A stretch of DNA of 64,000 nt, taken from contig CM018032.1 of the NCBI GenBank assembly GCA_008638375.1, forward strand, positions 6,523,501-6,587,500, written 5' to 3'. Position numbers and translations under genes: made by a program. Below, piece after piece: positions 14,560 to 25,700 of the stretch. Each line of letters begins with the position of its first letter. Position 1 is the first letter of the stretch. Below the pieces are notes generated by a model that was not told the DNA's origin, did not search any database, and was given only the letters and a program-made list of their open reading frames with translations. This DNA is from Nyssa sinensis. Lineage: Eukaryota; Streptophyta; Magnoliopsida; Cornales; Nyssaceae.

Positions 14560-16697
14560 TGTACATTGAGGGATGGGTTTTGGCACAATAGTTGCTCCAT
14601 TATGGCATGTTTGGGTTACAAATTTGAATAATAAAAATAATCTCTTTACTTGCGAAAATAGGACTACTCCTTTTTTATATTGTAAGCTAATTAAGATTCA
14701 AAATATGATAACAACAATGAAAATGGAGATGTGCCAGATTCTTGATGAAATAAAAAATGGATATGGAGAGAGGTTAGAATGTGGGGGAAAAAAAAGAGTA
14801 TACCTTTCGAGCTCGGACCTTGTTAATTGACTGTTCCAGCTGATGCTCAAGTCCAAGCAACTCCTCATATTGTACAGAACTCAAGTCATTACCTTTGTAG
14901 CGCTGCATACCCAGTTGAAGATGATGTGTTTCATTTTTCATTTTTGTCAACTCATTGTATATCTGTTCCTACAGTGTGTGGGGCTAAAGTTACAATAGAA
15001 AATGAAGGGCCAAAATAAAAACCATAAAGTCTTTCTAAGCCATTCGAACTGAATTATATTAATACATGAGATTGGTGAGTCCTACCCGGTTATCGTGCTC
15101 TGGAATACGAGTGCCTGTAACTCTCAGGTACCTTTCTATGATTTGCCCCATGCTGGAGGTGTACAAGAAAAAAAGAGTGATGATACAGATACATGCAACA
15201 AAGTGTGGACATGGAAAAATATCAGAATGAGAGCCATTTTGGAATGGGACAAAAACCAACATTACAGAATGAATTTGCATGTCTTCCCAAGGACAAAATG
15301 CATGATAATGGGAAAACATAATTTCTACATATAGTTCCATTGAATATTTTTCTCTTTTCCAATATATATGACCCTCATTTGCTCCTCTCCAAAAGCTCTA
15401 TTATAAAAATATTTTTATTAAGGTTTAATAAATTTTCATTCTTATGGCCTGAAATTTGTTTTCAATTGCAAAGTATGCTTCATCTCTTCTTGTTAAAATC
15501 TTACATTTTTTTGAAAGCTTCAATGTGTGGTTAAGTTGTACATTAAGAGCATTTTAAGTACTAATATAAGATAATGTTGAAGAACTTTGACAGGGTGCAC
15601 ATAAAATATCTCAGCATAATATTTTATATTTTTTTCATTAGAATCAATCAGATCAGTTTATAACATTATTATCGCACTAGTGTGATGAAGGAATAATTAG
15701 TAAAGAATTAATTTTATCAAATGTAAAGGCTTCGAACAATTGTTATCGCACTAAATGACACGTGGAAATTGAATAAACTGTTATGTTTTATTTAAAAAAA
15801 AAAAAAACTTTGAATGCAAAATGCATACTCAAGAATTGTGTCATCACCACAAATGATATTTATAAGAAAAAAAATCCCAAAATGTTAAAGGGCTTATTTT
15901 AAATGTATACAAAGTATAGATATCTAATAAAAAGTGCATTTACCCAAATTATTAAAGATGTATATGGAGAAGAAGAAAAAAAAACAAATTAAGAGGAAAA
16001 GGACATGAAAGCTAACATTCATTTATCATAAGCCCATAACCCATATGTCCCTAGAATTAATATCAATATTGAAACTACTGCAATACTTAATTATCTGTTT
16101 AGCAATATGTTACTAATTGATGCCCAAATAATTGTAAAAGTGTGTTTGTGTGTGCGCGTGTGTGTGTGTATAACACTCCCTTTTTAGTTTTGTCAGGGTC
16201 ATGTATTGTGAGTTGAAAACTAATCCACATCAATAGAAATAAATATTTTTCAGGTCAAAGAAATATATAATTATGTGTTTTGTTTTTGGAAGATTAAGCT
16301 TGAAATACCACCAGTATATTGTCAGATCATTCGTATAATTAAATGATCTTGCTTTATTGAAAAGAAAAAAAAAAAAAAAAAAAAAAAAAACAGAGATCAC
16401 AAGTCAAATTAAATGAAGTAAATTCAGAGTTCAATGGTAATAGGTAGGGACCTACAGATAAATGAAGAAAATTGACACAGAGCTATAACTAAGGAAAAAC
16501 GTCAAAATTAAGAAGAAGAAAAAATTCCTCTAAATATTTTTTTTTTTTGGAAAGAAAATTGGGAAACCCTAAGCAGAAGCGTGAAAAAAGCAAGTCAAGA
16601 CACTCAAGTTGGTCAACTGATCTCTGATCATTCGACTGCTGGTACAAACACCTCATCAACTAAGATTTGCATATTACTACTGATCACCATCTGGGAC

Positions 16698-16774
<77 letters not shown>

Positions 16775-17263
16775 AATTGTAACAGGAGGAAGAGAACAAA
16801 AAACATGACAAAGAGATTGAAAGCCTTCAAAGAAAAAAAACCCATGTCCTATAAGCAAAAAAAAAAAAACATGAAAAGACTCATAAATTAAGCACTTTCA
16901 AGCTATTTGTCATGAAACGATTCCACTTGTACAAATAACACGGTAGCAGGAACCATGCATTATGTTGATAACTAGAAGAAACCTAAAGAAAACCTTGTAA
17001 TTAAAAAAAAAAAGGAAAAGAACAGATGAAGCAAAAAATTTGAAAAAATGAAGTGCAAGTAGAATTGGTTTGGACCTCAGTGGTTGAGTACAGTACTCGT
17101 ACAGCTTTCCTTTGTTTGAGAAGATGATGAGTCCGATCTGAGCATCACATAACACTGAAAGCTCGTGTGTCTTCTTTAGTAGACCCGATCGGCGTTTTGA
17201 AAATGTGACTTGCCTGCTAATGTTATTCTCAATCCTCTTGACCTCTATCTTTCCTCTTCCCAT
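2613..17263 (-). CDS. TT16: B-sister MIKC-type MADS-box transcription factor (TRANSPARENT TESTA16/ABS homologue)
   Basis: Exons on the minus strand: 17263-17076, 15152-15086, 14968-14804, 3563-3522, 3399-3358, 3034-2797 and 2617-2613. All have GT-AG borders and join in phase to 747 nt, 248 residues. Residues 1-60 are a canonical MADS domain (starts [13 protein letters not shown]). The I region contains [13 protein letters not shown], the K domain is about residues 85-168 (includes [11 protein letters not shown] and MYRW), and residues about 219-239 hold a PI-like motif ending QPTQPNLQE. This combination marks the B-sister clade, the sister of the AP3/PI floral genes. In Arabidopsis the homologue acts in the nucleus to specify the seed-coat endothelium and proanthocyanidin accumulation. 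The two exons of 42 bp are typical MIKC K-domain exons. The exon at 14968-14804 (165 bp) equals two usual K-domain exons (about 62 and 100 bp) without the intron between them. The terminal exon adds only two coding bases plus the stop; failure to splice it would give a different tail. Confidence 0.93.
3458..3512. repeat. (TA)n(GA)20 microsatellite beside a splice donor
   Basis: A short TA run leads into about 20 GA units that end nine bases from the donor side of the 42-bp exon 3522-3563 of the MADS-box gene. On the sense strand this is a TC-rich tract at the very start of the intron. Confidence 0.9.
3753..4317 (+). repeat. Left LTR
   Basis: Aligns along its whole length with 9924-10492. Shared blocks include CCACATGTATAA, CTATTTAAACCCTAAA and CATCTTGCACTCAAAA. 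Confidence 0.75.
4318..5800 (-). pseudogene. Decayed coding traces inside the LTR element
   Basis: Several minus-strand open frames (4629-4315, 5491-5174, 5726-5520) and a broken stretch near 4960-4860 have ordinary amino-acid composition, but stops and frame shifts interrupt them. No conserved domain could be named. They may be an antisense reading frame of a non-autonomous element or a captured gene fragment. Confidence that they descend from coding sequence is only moderate. Confidence 0.35.
5800..7276 (+). mobile_element. 5'-truncated L1-type LINE, 3' end
   Basis: Frames between about 5950 and 6430 read as the zf-RVT region found after the reverse transcriptase of plant LINEs: [13 protein letters not shown], then [11 protein letters not shown], and [13 protein letters not shown] near the end. 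At least one frame shift interrupts it at about 6180. A long 3' untranslated region follows and ends in TTGTTGTT plus an A-rich tail at 7249-7276. The 5' boundary is approximate. It sits inside the LTR element, so it inserted later. Confidence 0.7.
7277..8343 (+). mobile_element. Second LINE 3'-UTR copy
   Basis: The sequence resembles the 3' UTR of the LINE just upstream: the block GGATTTCAGGATCTRTTT occurs near 6770 and again near 8060. A CCAATARGATCATTG block is duplicated at about 7320 and 7538. It ends in TCTTTGTTGAT plus an A-tail (8333-8341). No coding remains, so this is a severely 5'-truncated copy or a duplicated UTR. Confidence 0.55.
9924..10492 (+). repeat. Right LTR
   Basis: Diverged copy of 3753-4317. 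A purine-rich stretch (AGGAAGGACATGGGG, about 9905-9919) lies just before it and could be the polypurine tract. Confidence 0.72.
10772..10846 (+). repeat. Long direct repeat flanking the LINE, copy 1
   Basis: Shares ATCAATATTAATATA, AAATTTTAAAAAATTTATT and AGTTGATTGTT in the same order with 13251-13322. It lies just beyond the LINE poly-A end, as expected for a target-site duplication. Confidence 0.7.
10866..13250 (-). mobile_element. L1-type LINE fragment, minus strand
   Basis: Frames at 12698-12426 ([20 protein letters not shown]) and 12124-11699 ([14 protein letters not shown], then [16 protein letters not shown]) match the region after the reverse transcriptase and the zf-RVT tail of plant LINEs. 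The 3' end on the minus strand is TTTGCTGAT followed by an A-tail (plus-strand T run just below 10876). The reverse transcriptase core is absent or unrecognisable and frames are broken, so it is dead. It is flanked by about 70-bp direct repeats. Confidence 0.72.
13251..13322 (+). repeat. Long direct repeat flanking the LINE, copy 2
   Basis: Partner of 10772-10846, located at the 5' side of the minus-strand LINE. The copies differ by a T-run length change and a few substitutions. Confidence 0.7.
15153..17075 (-). other. First intron of the B-sister gene
   Basis: A 1.9-kb intron between the MADS-domain exon and the I-region exon. First introns of MADS-box genes often carry regulatory elements. 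It holds a very long AG microsatellite (16701-16771), A-runs near 15795 and 16365-16390, and a short TG tract near 16141. No other gene is seen. Confidence 0.85.
16701..16771. repeat. (AG)35 microsatellite
   Basis: About 35 uninterrupted AG units inside the first intron of the MADS-box gene. Overlapping repeat-coded open frames on both strands are artefacts. Confidence 0.97.
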
Positions 17264-17742
17264 AATTATCCAGCAGTCTAATCTTGTCTGACTTCCTTTT
17301 CTGTGCTTGAATTCTCTGATTTATATCAAGAAAAAACACAATGTTTACTCCTGAAACCACAACAAAGAACAATCATATAGATTAGGATTTTTAGTAAAAT
17401 AATATAACAACACACTTATCATAATTAGGATTAATTTTGTCAGAATGAAGAGGCTAACGAGCAGATGCGAGAAACTGTCATCAGAATTGGAAACCTAGAT
17501 TTTAAAAGAAAATCCCACATGATTACTTACTGAAACTTGTAAATAATTCTTAAACAGGAGATGGATGAAGAAGTGGAAAGAATAGGTTGAGCTTTAGATC
17601 TTTTGTTTACCTATTCTTTCTTTGTTTTCTTTTGTTGGATTCAGCGTTTGGGACGATGAACTGATCTACTTCCTATATAGACTTCCTTACCTTCTTTAAG
17701 GGCTCACCTTTTTTTGGCATGCAGAATCACTACAATATATGA

Positions 17743-17812
17743 AGAGAGAGAGAGAGAGAGAGAGAGGGAGAGGGGTACTTTTGTGTATGTAGTTTTTTGC
17801 TTGTATATATAA
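17743..17812 (-). promoter_or_regulatory. Candidate core promoter of the B-sister gene
   Basis: Read on the minus strand, a TATA box (TTATATATAC, about 17812-17803) is followed about 35 bases later by a CT tract (17766-17743), a common arrangement in plant 5' untranslated regions. The ATG at 17263 is roughly 500 bases downstream, so the 5' UTR would be long or contain an intron. Confidence 0.4.
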
Positions 17813-18324
17813 CATTGGGCAAGAAAGATAGGTTTGTGTTTGTGTCTACACACTGTATTATGTATGTTGTTTAGGATCATGATTCATGCATGTTAAATTT
17901 GTGACTGAAGGCTGTATACCAAGTTGTCTTGGCGCAACAATACTATTATGATAAATAATTAATATTCTCTTGCAAACTCTCTCTACTCTTGCAAAGTAAA
18001 ATTGCGTAAATTTAATTAATATCCTCTCGTGCACTGAAATGTATATTACATCTTACCTTAATAGTGTCCCTTTCTTTGTGTCTACAGTTTAAGTGGTCAT
18101 GATCTTCAAGGATGAGACCAAAAATTTAAGTAAAGAGGTGTAAGATTTTTGGTTAATTAATGTTGATCACAAATTTAAAAAATAAAAAAGTATAAAAAGT
18201 TAATATTGATAATATTTTTGATAAATAACTAAATTTATTGATTAAAAAAAACTTATATTACACAAGAAGTTCAATCAAAAGAAAAAAAAAAAACATCCAA
18301 AAACTTTAGTCTATATTATTGGAT

Positions 18325-18520
18325 TGTCCCACATTACCCGTCTCTACCTCTTCTGCGCTATCTAAAATGGCTGGCTGCACATCTCCTTAACACTATGGTT
18401 TTAAGGAATTGCATGGACTGGACCTTCATTTCAACATAGTATCAAAGCCAAGTGTCCCACATTGTCCGTTTTTAACTCCTCGCGCTATCTAAAATGGCTC
18501 ACTGGGCCTCCATTTCAACA
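18325..18520 (+). mobile_element. Miniature LTR element (TRIM), about 196 bp
   Basis: Two direct repeats begin TGTCCCACATT and end TTTCAACA: 18325-18436 and 18453-18520. They share GCGCTATCTAAAATGGCT. Only 16 bases lie between them, beginning TAGTATCAAAGCC, which resembles the primer-binding site for initiator tRNA-Met (TGGTATCAGAGCC). The first repeat is longer by an internal block. No obvious target duplication was seen. Confidence 0.65.
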
Positions 18521-19126
18521 TATATAAATAGATACAAAAAAAAAAGAAGATAAAAATCATATTGAAGAGTCAAATTAAAATTAAAATAAGAATAGTGTAA
18601 AAAAAATTCAAGCCTATGAGGTACAAAATTTGAAATTAAAGGAGTATATTTTAAAAAAAAAAATAGAAAAGTGCAAAAAAAAAAAATTCAATGGTTTTTT
18701 TTGTTGTGGCCTCCATGATGATCTTAATTTTGACATATTAATTAGTACCCTATAAGGAGTGGCCTTTATGTTAAAACCCAGATAATTGATCAAAAGTCAT
18801 GAGTAAATGGATGGTGGCGATGCACTGGTCCATCATTGTCACTTGTTTACCACACCATCAGATCATGAGATGGCATTGGTGGTATTGCTGTAAATTCTTG
18901 TAAGATGCATGCCTTCATTGTCCTTCAATAAGCATGAACAAATGTTATTGGTGTTGACATCTAACAACCGCTGGTCTGATCTGCCAAGCTACCCTTCCTG
19001 AAATTTACCATTTTTAGAATGTTTGAACACTGCGCCATAAATCTAGGGTTGCTTAAAATGGAAATCAAATAGGGCTGGCCAAAGTTCTTAACCTAAAGGG
19101 AACGACAAAGGGTTATAGCCCCTCTG

Positions 19127-19179
<53 letters not shown>

Positions 19180-21135
19180 GTATCACTTTCTGGTGGGCTT
19201 CATGGCCAAGTCATTGGTGTCAGAACATTTTACTGAAAACTCCATTTTACTGTGGGTAGTTTCCACGAAACCCTAATCGAACTCTTGAATTCAAACTTGC
19301 TTTAAACATTTTCTTCTGGGTATTAATTAGCTGCAATGAATACCCAAATCAAACTTCTGAATTCAACCAAACTCTATTTTTGTAGGTTATAACCTTCAAA
19401 AATATGGTGATAGTAGGGCTTCTCCACTAAATACCCTCCCCTTTTTTTTTATCTTACATTGTAATTATTACTTTAATTCAAAATATATATATATATATAT
19501 ATATATATTACACACATGTGCGTGCGCCATAAAATTGAGCCCACCAGTCATTATGAAATTTTTTTTAAGTGAAATAGGTTCATTAATTAAGTCAATAAAA
19601 TAGTTAATAATTTTATAACAATACTTATCTCTAAATTTTATACGATGAATATCTTTTTATTTAGATATATTTTAACTACAAGTCACTAAATATATAATGT
19701 ACATGTATTTTTTATATTTTTTAATTTTTTTTAATTAAAATTAAATAACCATTTTATATATATGTGATTATATATATAACAAATTAAAATTGTGATACAT
19801 ATTTAAATATAACGAAATTTCTATTGATTTGGAGTCAAGTGATATTCATCATTTTATCTAATGCAAATAAAAAGTAATCTTCTTTTCTTTTCTTTTTTCG
19901 TTTCTTTCAAAATAGACATGAAATCTGTAGACTTGACTAAAGCTGATTTATTGGTCCATTCACCCAAAAACTTGTCATTACTTGGTATATGGCCTCCTCC
20001 CCCTGGGCCAATATTTGTGACTTGTACATGGTAGCATTTTTGTCACAACATTTTAATCGATCTCAAATAATGTATTTCACTCTATCACATGATTTGATAC
20101 ATGCATGATTAATAACATATTATTATATTATTTGAAATTTAAAAATTGAAACAAAAATTTGAGAATGATAAAGATTATTGATATCAAATGTCATGTTGAC
20201 AACTGGCTTATATATTTTATTTTGTTTTTTGGGAATTGTATTGTATAATTAATCAATATTTTTACAAATATAACAATCCAATGAAATACAACAAATACAG
20301 AGATAAAATTCAGTCTAAAGTCGAGAGGAAGAAATAAACTACACATCCCCTTAGTGGGGGGAGGGAGAGTAAAATACATGATCTCTTCATGAGAGAAGTT
20401 GTGAATTATCTATCAAGTTAGTCCCGACAATTGGCTCATATACGTTTCACATTTTTGTTAATTTTTTTACAGTACTATTTTTTGGATTAGGATCATCTTT
20501 ATTACACTTTCCTCCCCAGTCTCCCTCAATGTGGGCTTAGATGCATGTCACCTCATGTATTTGTTAAAAAATAATTAAATAATAGTTTTGTACTCAAATT
20601 TTGGTACCACATTTTACATTCTAAAATGATATGGTATTTGATTATCGGTAGTGTTTTAAATATGTTATAAATATTTGACCAATAATTTATTGTCACATTA
20701 TTTGAGATAAAAATTTTGATGCAAAAATTTGAGATAATTACCCTTAATTTTTTACCAATTACTTCCATAATTAATTTGAGAAAAAAATTTGAGTGATATA
20801 GTATCTAAAGTTTCCTTATTGGTACTTTTTCTCTTGCTTGTGCAATTCTAGTTCTAGAGATGCTGGAAGTCTGATCAATAGGAAAACACACACACACACA
20901 CACATTGATAGGAATCGATTGTGTATTGGTTTACGCTAGTTTTTACTTTATGGAAAAAGTGGGGAAAAAGTAGGAGGAGAAGAAGAAGAAAGATTGTTGC
21001 CAGTATGGTGTTTTACCTTTGCTTGTTAGTAGCTCTACTTAGTTTCTTTTCGTTAATTAATAGTGCAAGTGAACAGAATTAAAAATCATGTGCAAGTATC
21101 TAATACTAATTAAGCTGGCCTTTTCTTTTGAGAAT

Positions 21136-21172
<37 letters not shown>

Positions 21173-22753
21173 ACATATAAAGCTAGAACCAAGTCCTTAC
21201 ATATTTGTTGTTCGGAAACTCAACTAATATTTGCAGTATATAAGATGCATGAAAGTTGCACATGCCAAGGTTACCTGTTTGTTAAGTAAGTCATTCACTC
21301 TAATTCGGCTGATATCTCTTAATCATTCTAAGTAAGTAAATCCGGAGTTCAAATCTCTCAACGAAGGTGTAAAAATAAAGTAAAATATTGAATAGTTTGT
21401 AATCTTGAACTAAATTTAAAATGGGTAATACTTGATTTCAAATTAGTTAAGAAGAATCTCTTCCTACCTGAGTATGTGTCAAAATCTTAATGTGTCATAT
21501 ATATAATTACATGACTTTAATTTTAACTAAAAAAAATAAAAATAAAAAACATGTGTATTATATACATAACAAATTGTAATTAAGACTCTTGCCCAATGAA
21601 AAATTCTCCTACCTAATTTACCTTTTTAAGAAGTTTAAATGTCTGTTGGCGTGAGGTTTATCCTCCCTGGATAACTCATCTTTTGCTCCAAGACTATAGG
21701 CTTGTTGACCTTTCTTGATATTTGAATCAAATCTTCTATCGTTTATGGAAGAAGAAAAAAAAACCCATAAAACCCCAATTAGCTCTTGCATTGAATGGCC
21801 AAGACATTCATTGAAGATCTCTCTCTTTCTCTTTCTCTTTACGTGGGCCAGTGCAACAAAATGGCCAACAAAGCAGTAAAGCTTTTTTTGGTTACTAGAT
21901 ACATGACAGTGAGGGTGAAGTCATAAGTAATTAATAAAATAGAACTTTAGTAGGAAGAATAATGAGAATGTTATGCTTACTTGAAATGGTAACTGTCCTT
22001 GCGGTGGCCCAGGGTAGTTTCACGTCCAATTCATCCAACCAGACTCGGTTTCACATGGGCTTTGCAGGCCTCACATTGGCATGATACAAAAATGAATTAT
22101 TACGGAAGCCGTGGTAGCAAATATGATTTTATGTGTGTTTGAGAGAGAGAGAGAGAGATAAAGCGTTAGAATTTTAATAAAAATAAAATAAAAGATGTTA
22201 ATCTAAATTTATGGGTCCTTGTTCACTTTTATGAAATGATGTGCCTAAATTTACGAGTCCATCACAAAGAAAGAACGAAACCTGATAGATAACAACATTA
22301 TGATATCAAAATGAAAATCTATATGTAAGGCATTCAGATATCAAAATGAATGTATGATAGCAAGAATGAGGTGGTCTGTAACTATAGAACTAGTGCTTAA
22401 ACAAATTTCAGTTCAAAATTAAATTAAATTAAATTATAAATATTTAACAGAAAAATAAGACACTATATGAAAAAGGAAAAGTGAAATGATATTTATGGTA
22501 TGTTACAACAATCTGTGTATTTTACATCATGTTCTACACACAAGACGTGAAGGAAAAACTAATAGAGTTACCACTGCATTTTCAATTTCCCGTTCCCCAG
22601 AAATATTTTCCCTTTACTACCTTCAGCTGCATTGGCAACACAAAAACTTCAACCAATGCAAAACAATACTCAAATTTTGGACCTTCAGTTCAACTAATTT
22701 CTGTACTGCTACTCTTTATTTTCTTTGTCCCAGTGAAGACCTTCCTTGGGATG
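18521..22753. other. Intergenic region upstream of the B-sister gene
   Basis: No gene is supported. It holds microsatellites at about 19131-19181 (TG then AG), 19484-19508 (TA), 20886-20906 (CA), 21140-21168 (AC) and 22139-22158 (GA). AT-rich stretches at about 20070-20170 and 20560-20770 share the word CAAATAATG or its complement and may be old MITE arms. A tRNA-like B-box word (GGAGTTCAAATCTC) near 21343 may mark a SINE remnant. The right end includes the 3' UTR of the BRCT gene. Confidence 0.5.
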
Positions 22754-25700
22754 TCAAGTCATGCTGCTCCGTGTTCGGACTCTGTCTATTATCATTTGCC
22801 GGCCAGACAAATCTTCTTCATATCCAACAACCTGCATTTGCAATATAGGGGCACTATCATTAACATGAAAAAAAGTTAATGGAGGGCTTCAACCCTTCCA
22901 ATAAACACTCAAAATTTCCTTTTTGAGCTTCCTTTCATTATTCCTTTTTGAGCAAATGCACTAGATCAAGCTTATGGGGAGCTTGAACCCTTGTAATAAA
23001 CACTCAAAATTTCAACCAATAATTATTGCAAATGATGAAGAGCTGAAACCTGAGAGTCTGTTTGTGTTTCGCTAAAACCATCATAAATGCTGGCGTTTGC
23101 ATCTTTCAAACGATTGCAAATGTCATCCTTTTTGTCAGTCCTGAAGCAAAAATAGTTCGAAGATCGAGTTTAAAGAAAATAAGAAACAGAACACATATGC
23201 CTTAACTCAATTGACAAGGGAAGGGCTTGTTTTATTGATGCATAAATCTCAATTTGTCCACTTCATTTCTTAGCTCTAGTCTCCAGTTTGCATATATCTG
23301 GTAAGGATATTCAATGAGTTTAATGATTTTGCTGGGTAGAAATAAAAGAGGACAAAAATGGCAATATAATTTAGCTTCAAACTTCTCTTGCCTTGTCTAG
23401 AGAAAACATTACTAGTAAAGCAATTATTTGTACCAACTATCAAGGATACCTGAGCAAAGATAACAAGAGGTCACCTGTTTATCCAGTCCTTAGACAACCC
23501 AAAGGCAGAGTGAGGATCAGCATGGTCATGACCAAGGATTGAACAATCAGACGAGAAAAGCTGATCTACAATCAAGGATTGAAACTAATGCAAATGCCAA
23601 CAATATTAGATAAGACAGAGTGATCAGAACTCAATAGTAAGGATACACTTTTATCACATCCAGTACTCCCTGGTGACTTCAGATCATGAATCTAATACCA
23701 GAAACCAGATAATAGATAGTCAACAATCACAGGAGGGCCTATAGATTAATACAGTTAAACAAAAAATTATGAGTCTCCTACCTTGCTCGTTTGCTCCAAC
23801 AAATCCTCAATAGCAGAAGCTACATCAGGAATGGCTGGAGAAACTTCCCCCCCGCCTTCCGTTATTTTATTTTCTGTGGAATTCATCCTCAATGTAGAAT
23901 CGTTTTGATTTACTCCAGAAGATAGTAGAGCCTTTTTGCTGTCATCTTCCAAAAGCCTTGCCCTTTTGTTGCAAATGGTTGAATGATTATCCTCCTCTCC
24001 AAAGCTGTCACTTCTGCAACCAATAACTTGAGTTTTTATGTTTTTCAGGTCTTGGGACTGACTCGGAAACTGAGATGCAGTATCTCCAGATATCATCTGA
24101 ACAGCTTGTGTAGGATACTGGCTCATAGTGCAGAATCCCGCCTCTCGATCTTGAGAAGTAACTTCTTTAGGACAAAAGGGACCTAAAGCAACAACTTCAT
24201 TCTGTCCCCACATGGATAATAAGCAGGCTAGATGAATACAAAGCAAACATATTCACATACGTACTTAAATATGCACACAACACACGCACACAGCGACTAA
24301 CCTGCTTGACACACTCATAGATCCACTCACATGTAACTGACTGTATCCCCCATCTGCAAGCCGCCTCATATTTTGGGCCACTGCTGAACTTACATAATAA
24401 ATGAGTGACCTTTTTAGTCAATTTTTCAACAAATTTGGCTCCAAGAACAAAGCACAAATTTCTCATTAGCAGTCTATCTTTCTCATCATACTGTGAAATA
24501 CAGAGCCGAAAGCTTTTGAATCCAGGTAAAGGAATCCGGCATGGAAGTGGAGAAAACAGAATGTGACTGCCAACATCCAGCAAGCATCCATCCTTCAATA
24601 GCGATGTTTTAACTTCATTAGCATTAGTCCATAGGATGGTATTTTCCAAAATCCAGAGAGAGAAAGAGAGAAAGATGACTGCAACTCTAGAAAACATTTT
24701 TTTTAATATATTTGGAAGGAACGTTGAGGCCAAAAAATATACTATGACCACAGCAGATAAGTAGAAGTACTATGTTGAAGAACAACAATAACAACAAATA
24801 TTGAGCAAAAAAATGTTCAATTTTCATTATTAATTAGAAAGGTGAAGAATATGTAGCAAAATCCAGGGAAGTAAAAAAATATTTTGTAGTGGACGAATTT
24901 CAATAACTGTTCATCTAATAAAATGATAGAAGACAGACATCAATCAATTTTCCCAAGGCAACAAAGATCATATAAACTTCATTACATTTGTCATCTTGTT
25001 AATGAGCTCCACTATTAACAATAATGTCAAAATACACAAATCTACGAATACAGACACAGAAGTATATACATATAAGTTCACGTGAAATGTATGCGCCCAT
25101 TGATGACATCAGTTCCCTTTGGATTTCAACAAATGAGAAGGATTTTTCAATAGGCCATGAAGTGAATATATGCAGAAAGGTGAAGCGCACAAAACAGTTG
25201 AGGGCATAAATACTATTAAATAAGAAAATAAGATGCACAAAATATTAACAAAATCATACATAACTGTGTCCTCAAATTATTAATATGAATTGAACTAAGA
25301 CTATTGCAAAGCTAACAGGCCCTTGGGGCATTTATACTGGTAATCCACTGATATGACACTTGCAGCCATTGAAGATGCAAATTACCCTCTCTTTTTTCTC
25401 CAGTATTACATATTGACTTGTAAACAGGAAAAAAAAAAAAAAAAAGCAAACAAACAAAGAGAAGAAACAAACTCCAATAGAAAATAGGCCACAAAGGTAG
25501 CTACCCAATGTTGGTCCCTTTTACATAGGGTGGTGGGAGGAGTAAACTGACAATAGACCAAATCTTTGGCATTACGTTGTACAAAGTGGCTGCTCTCAAC
25601 TCAAACCGCACTCTCACACTTTACAGCCCAAGCATTTTACCATTGCACCAATAGAAAACAGGCAACAAATAAATAAATAACTATGTGCATCTCTCCAAGC

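Larger units (their letters stand above)
3564..14803 (-). other. 11.2-kb intron of the B-sister gene, filled with transposable elements
   Basis: This intron separates the main K-domain exon from the 42-bp exon 5. From low to high coordinates it holds an LTR element (3753-10492) with two LINE 3' ends inside it, and a minus-strand LINE (10866-13250) between long direct repeats. The rest, 13323-14803, is diverged non-coding DNA without a recognised gene. It includes a TG/TA microsatellite at about 14515-14560 and an unidentified repeat-like segment at about 13690-13930. Confidence 0.85.

Noticed and set aside
16581..16891. Open frames on both strands over the (AG)35 repeat
   Set aside because: They encode only Arg-Glu or Ser-Leu dipeptide repeats and lie in an intron.
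23983..24186. Plus-strand frame of 67 codons
   Set aside because: Antisense shadow of the exon 24201-23782 of the BRCT gene.
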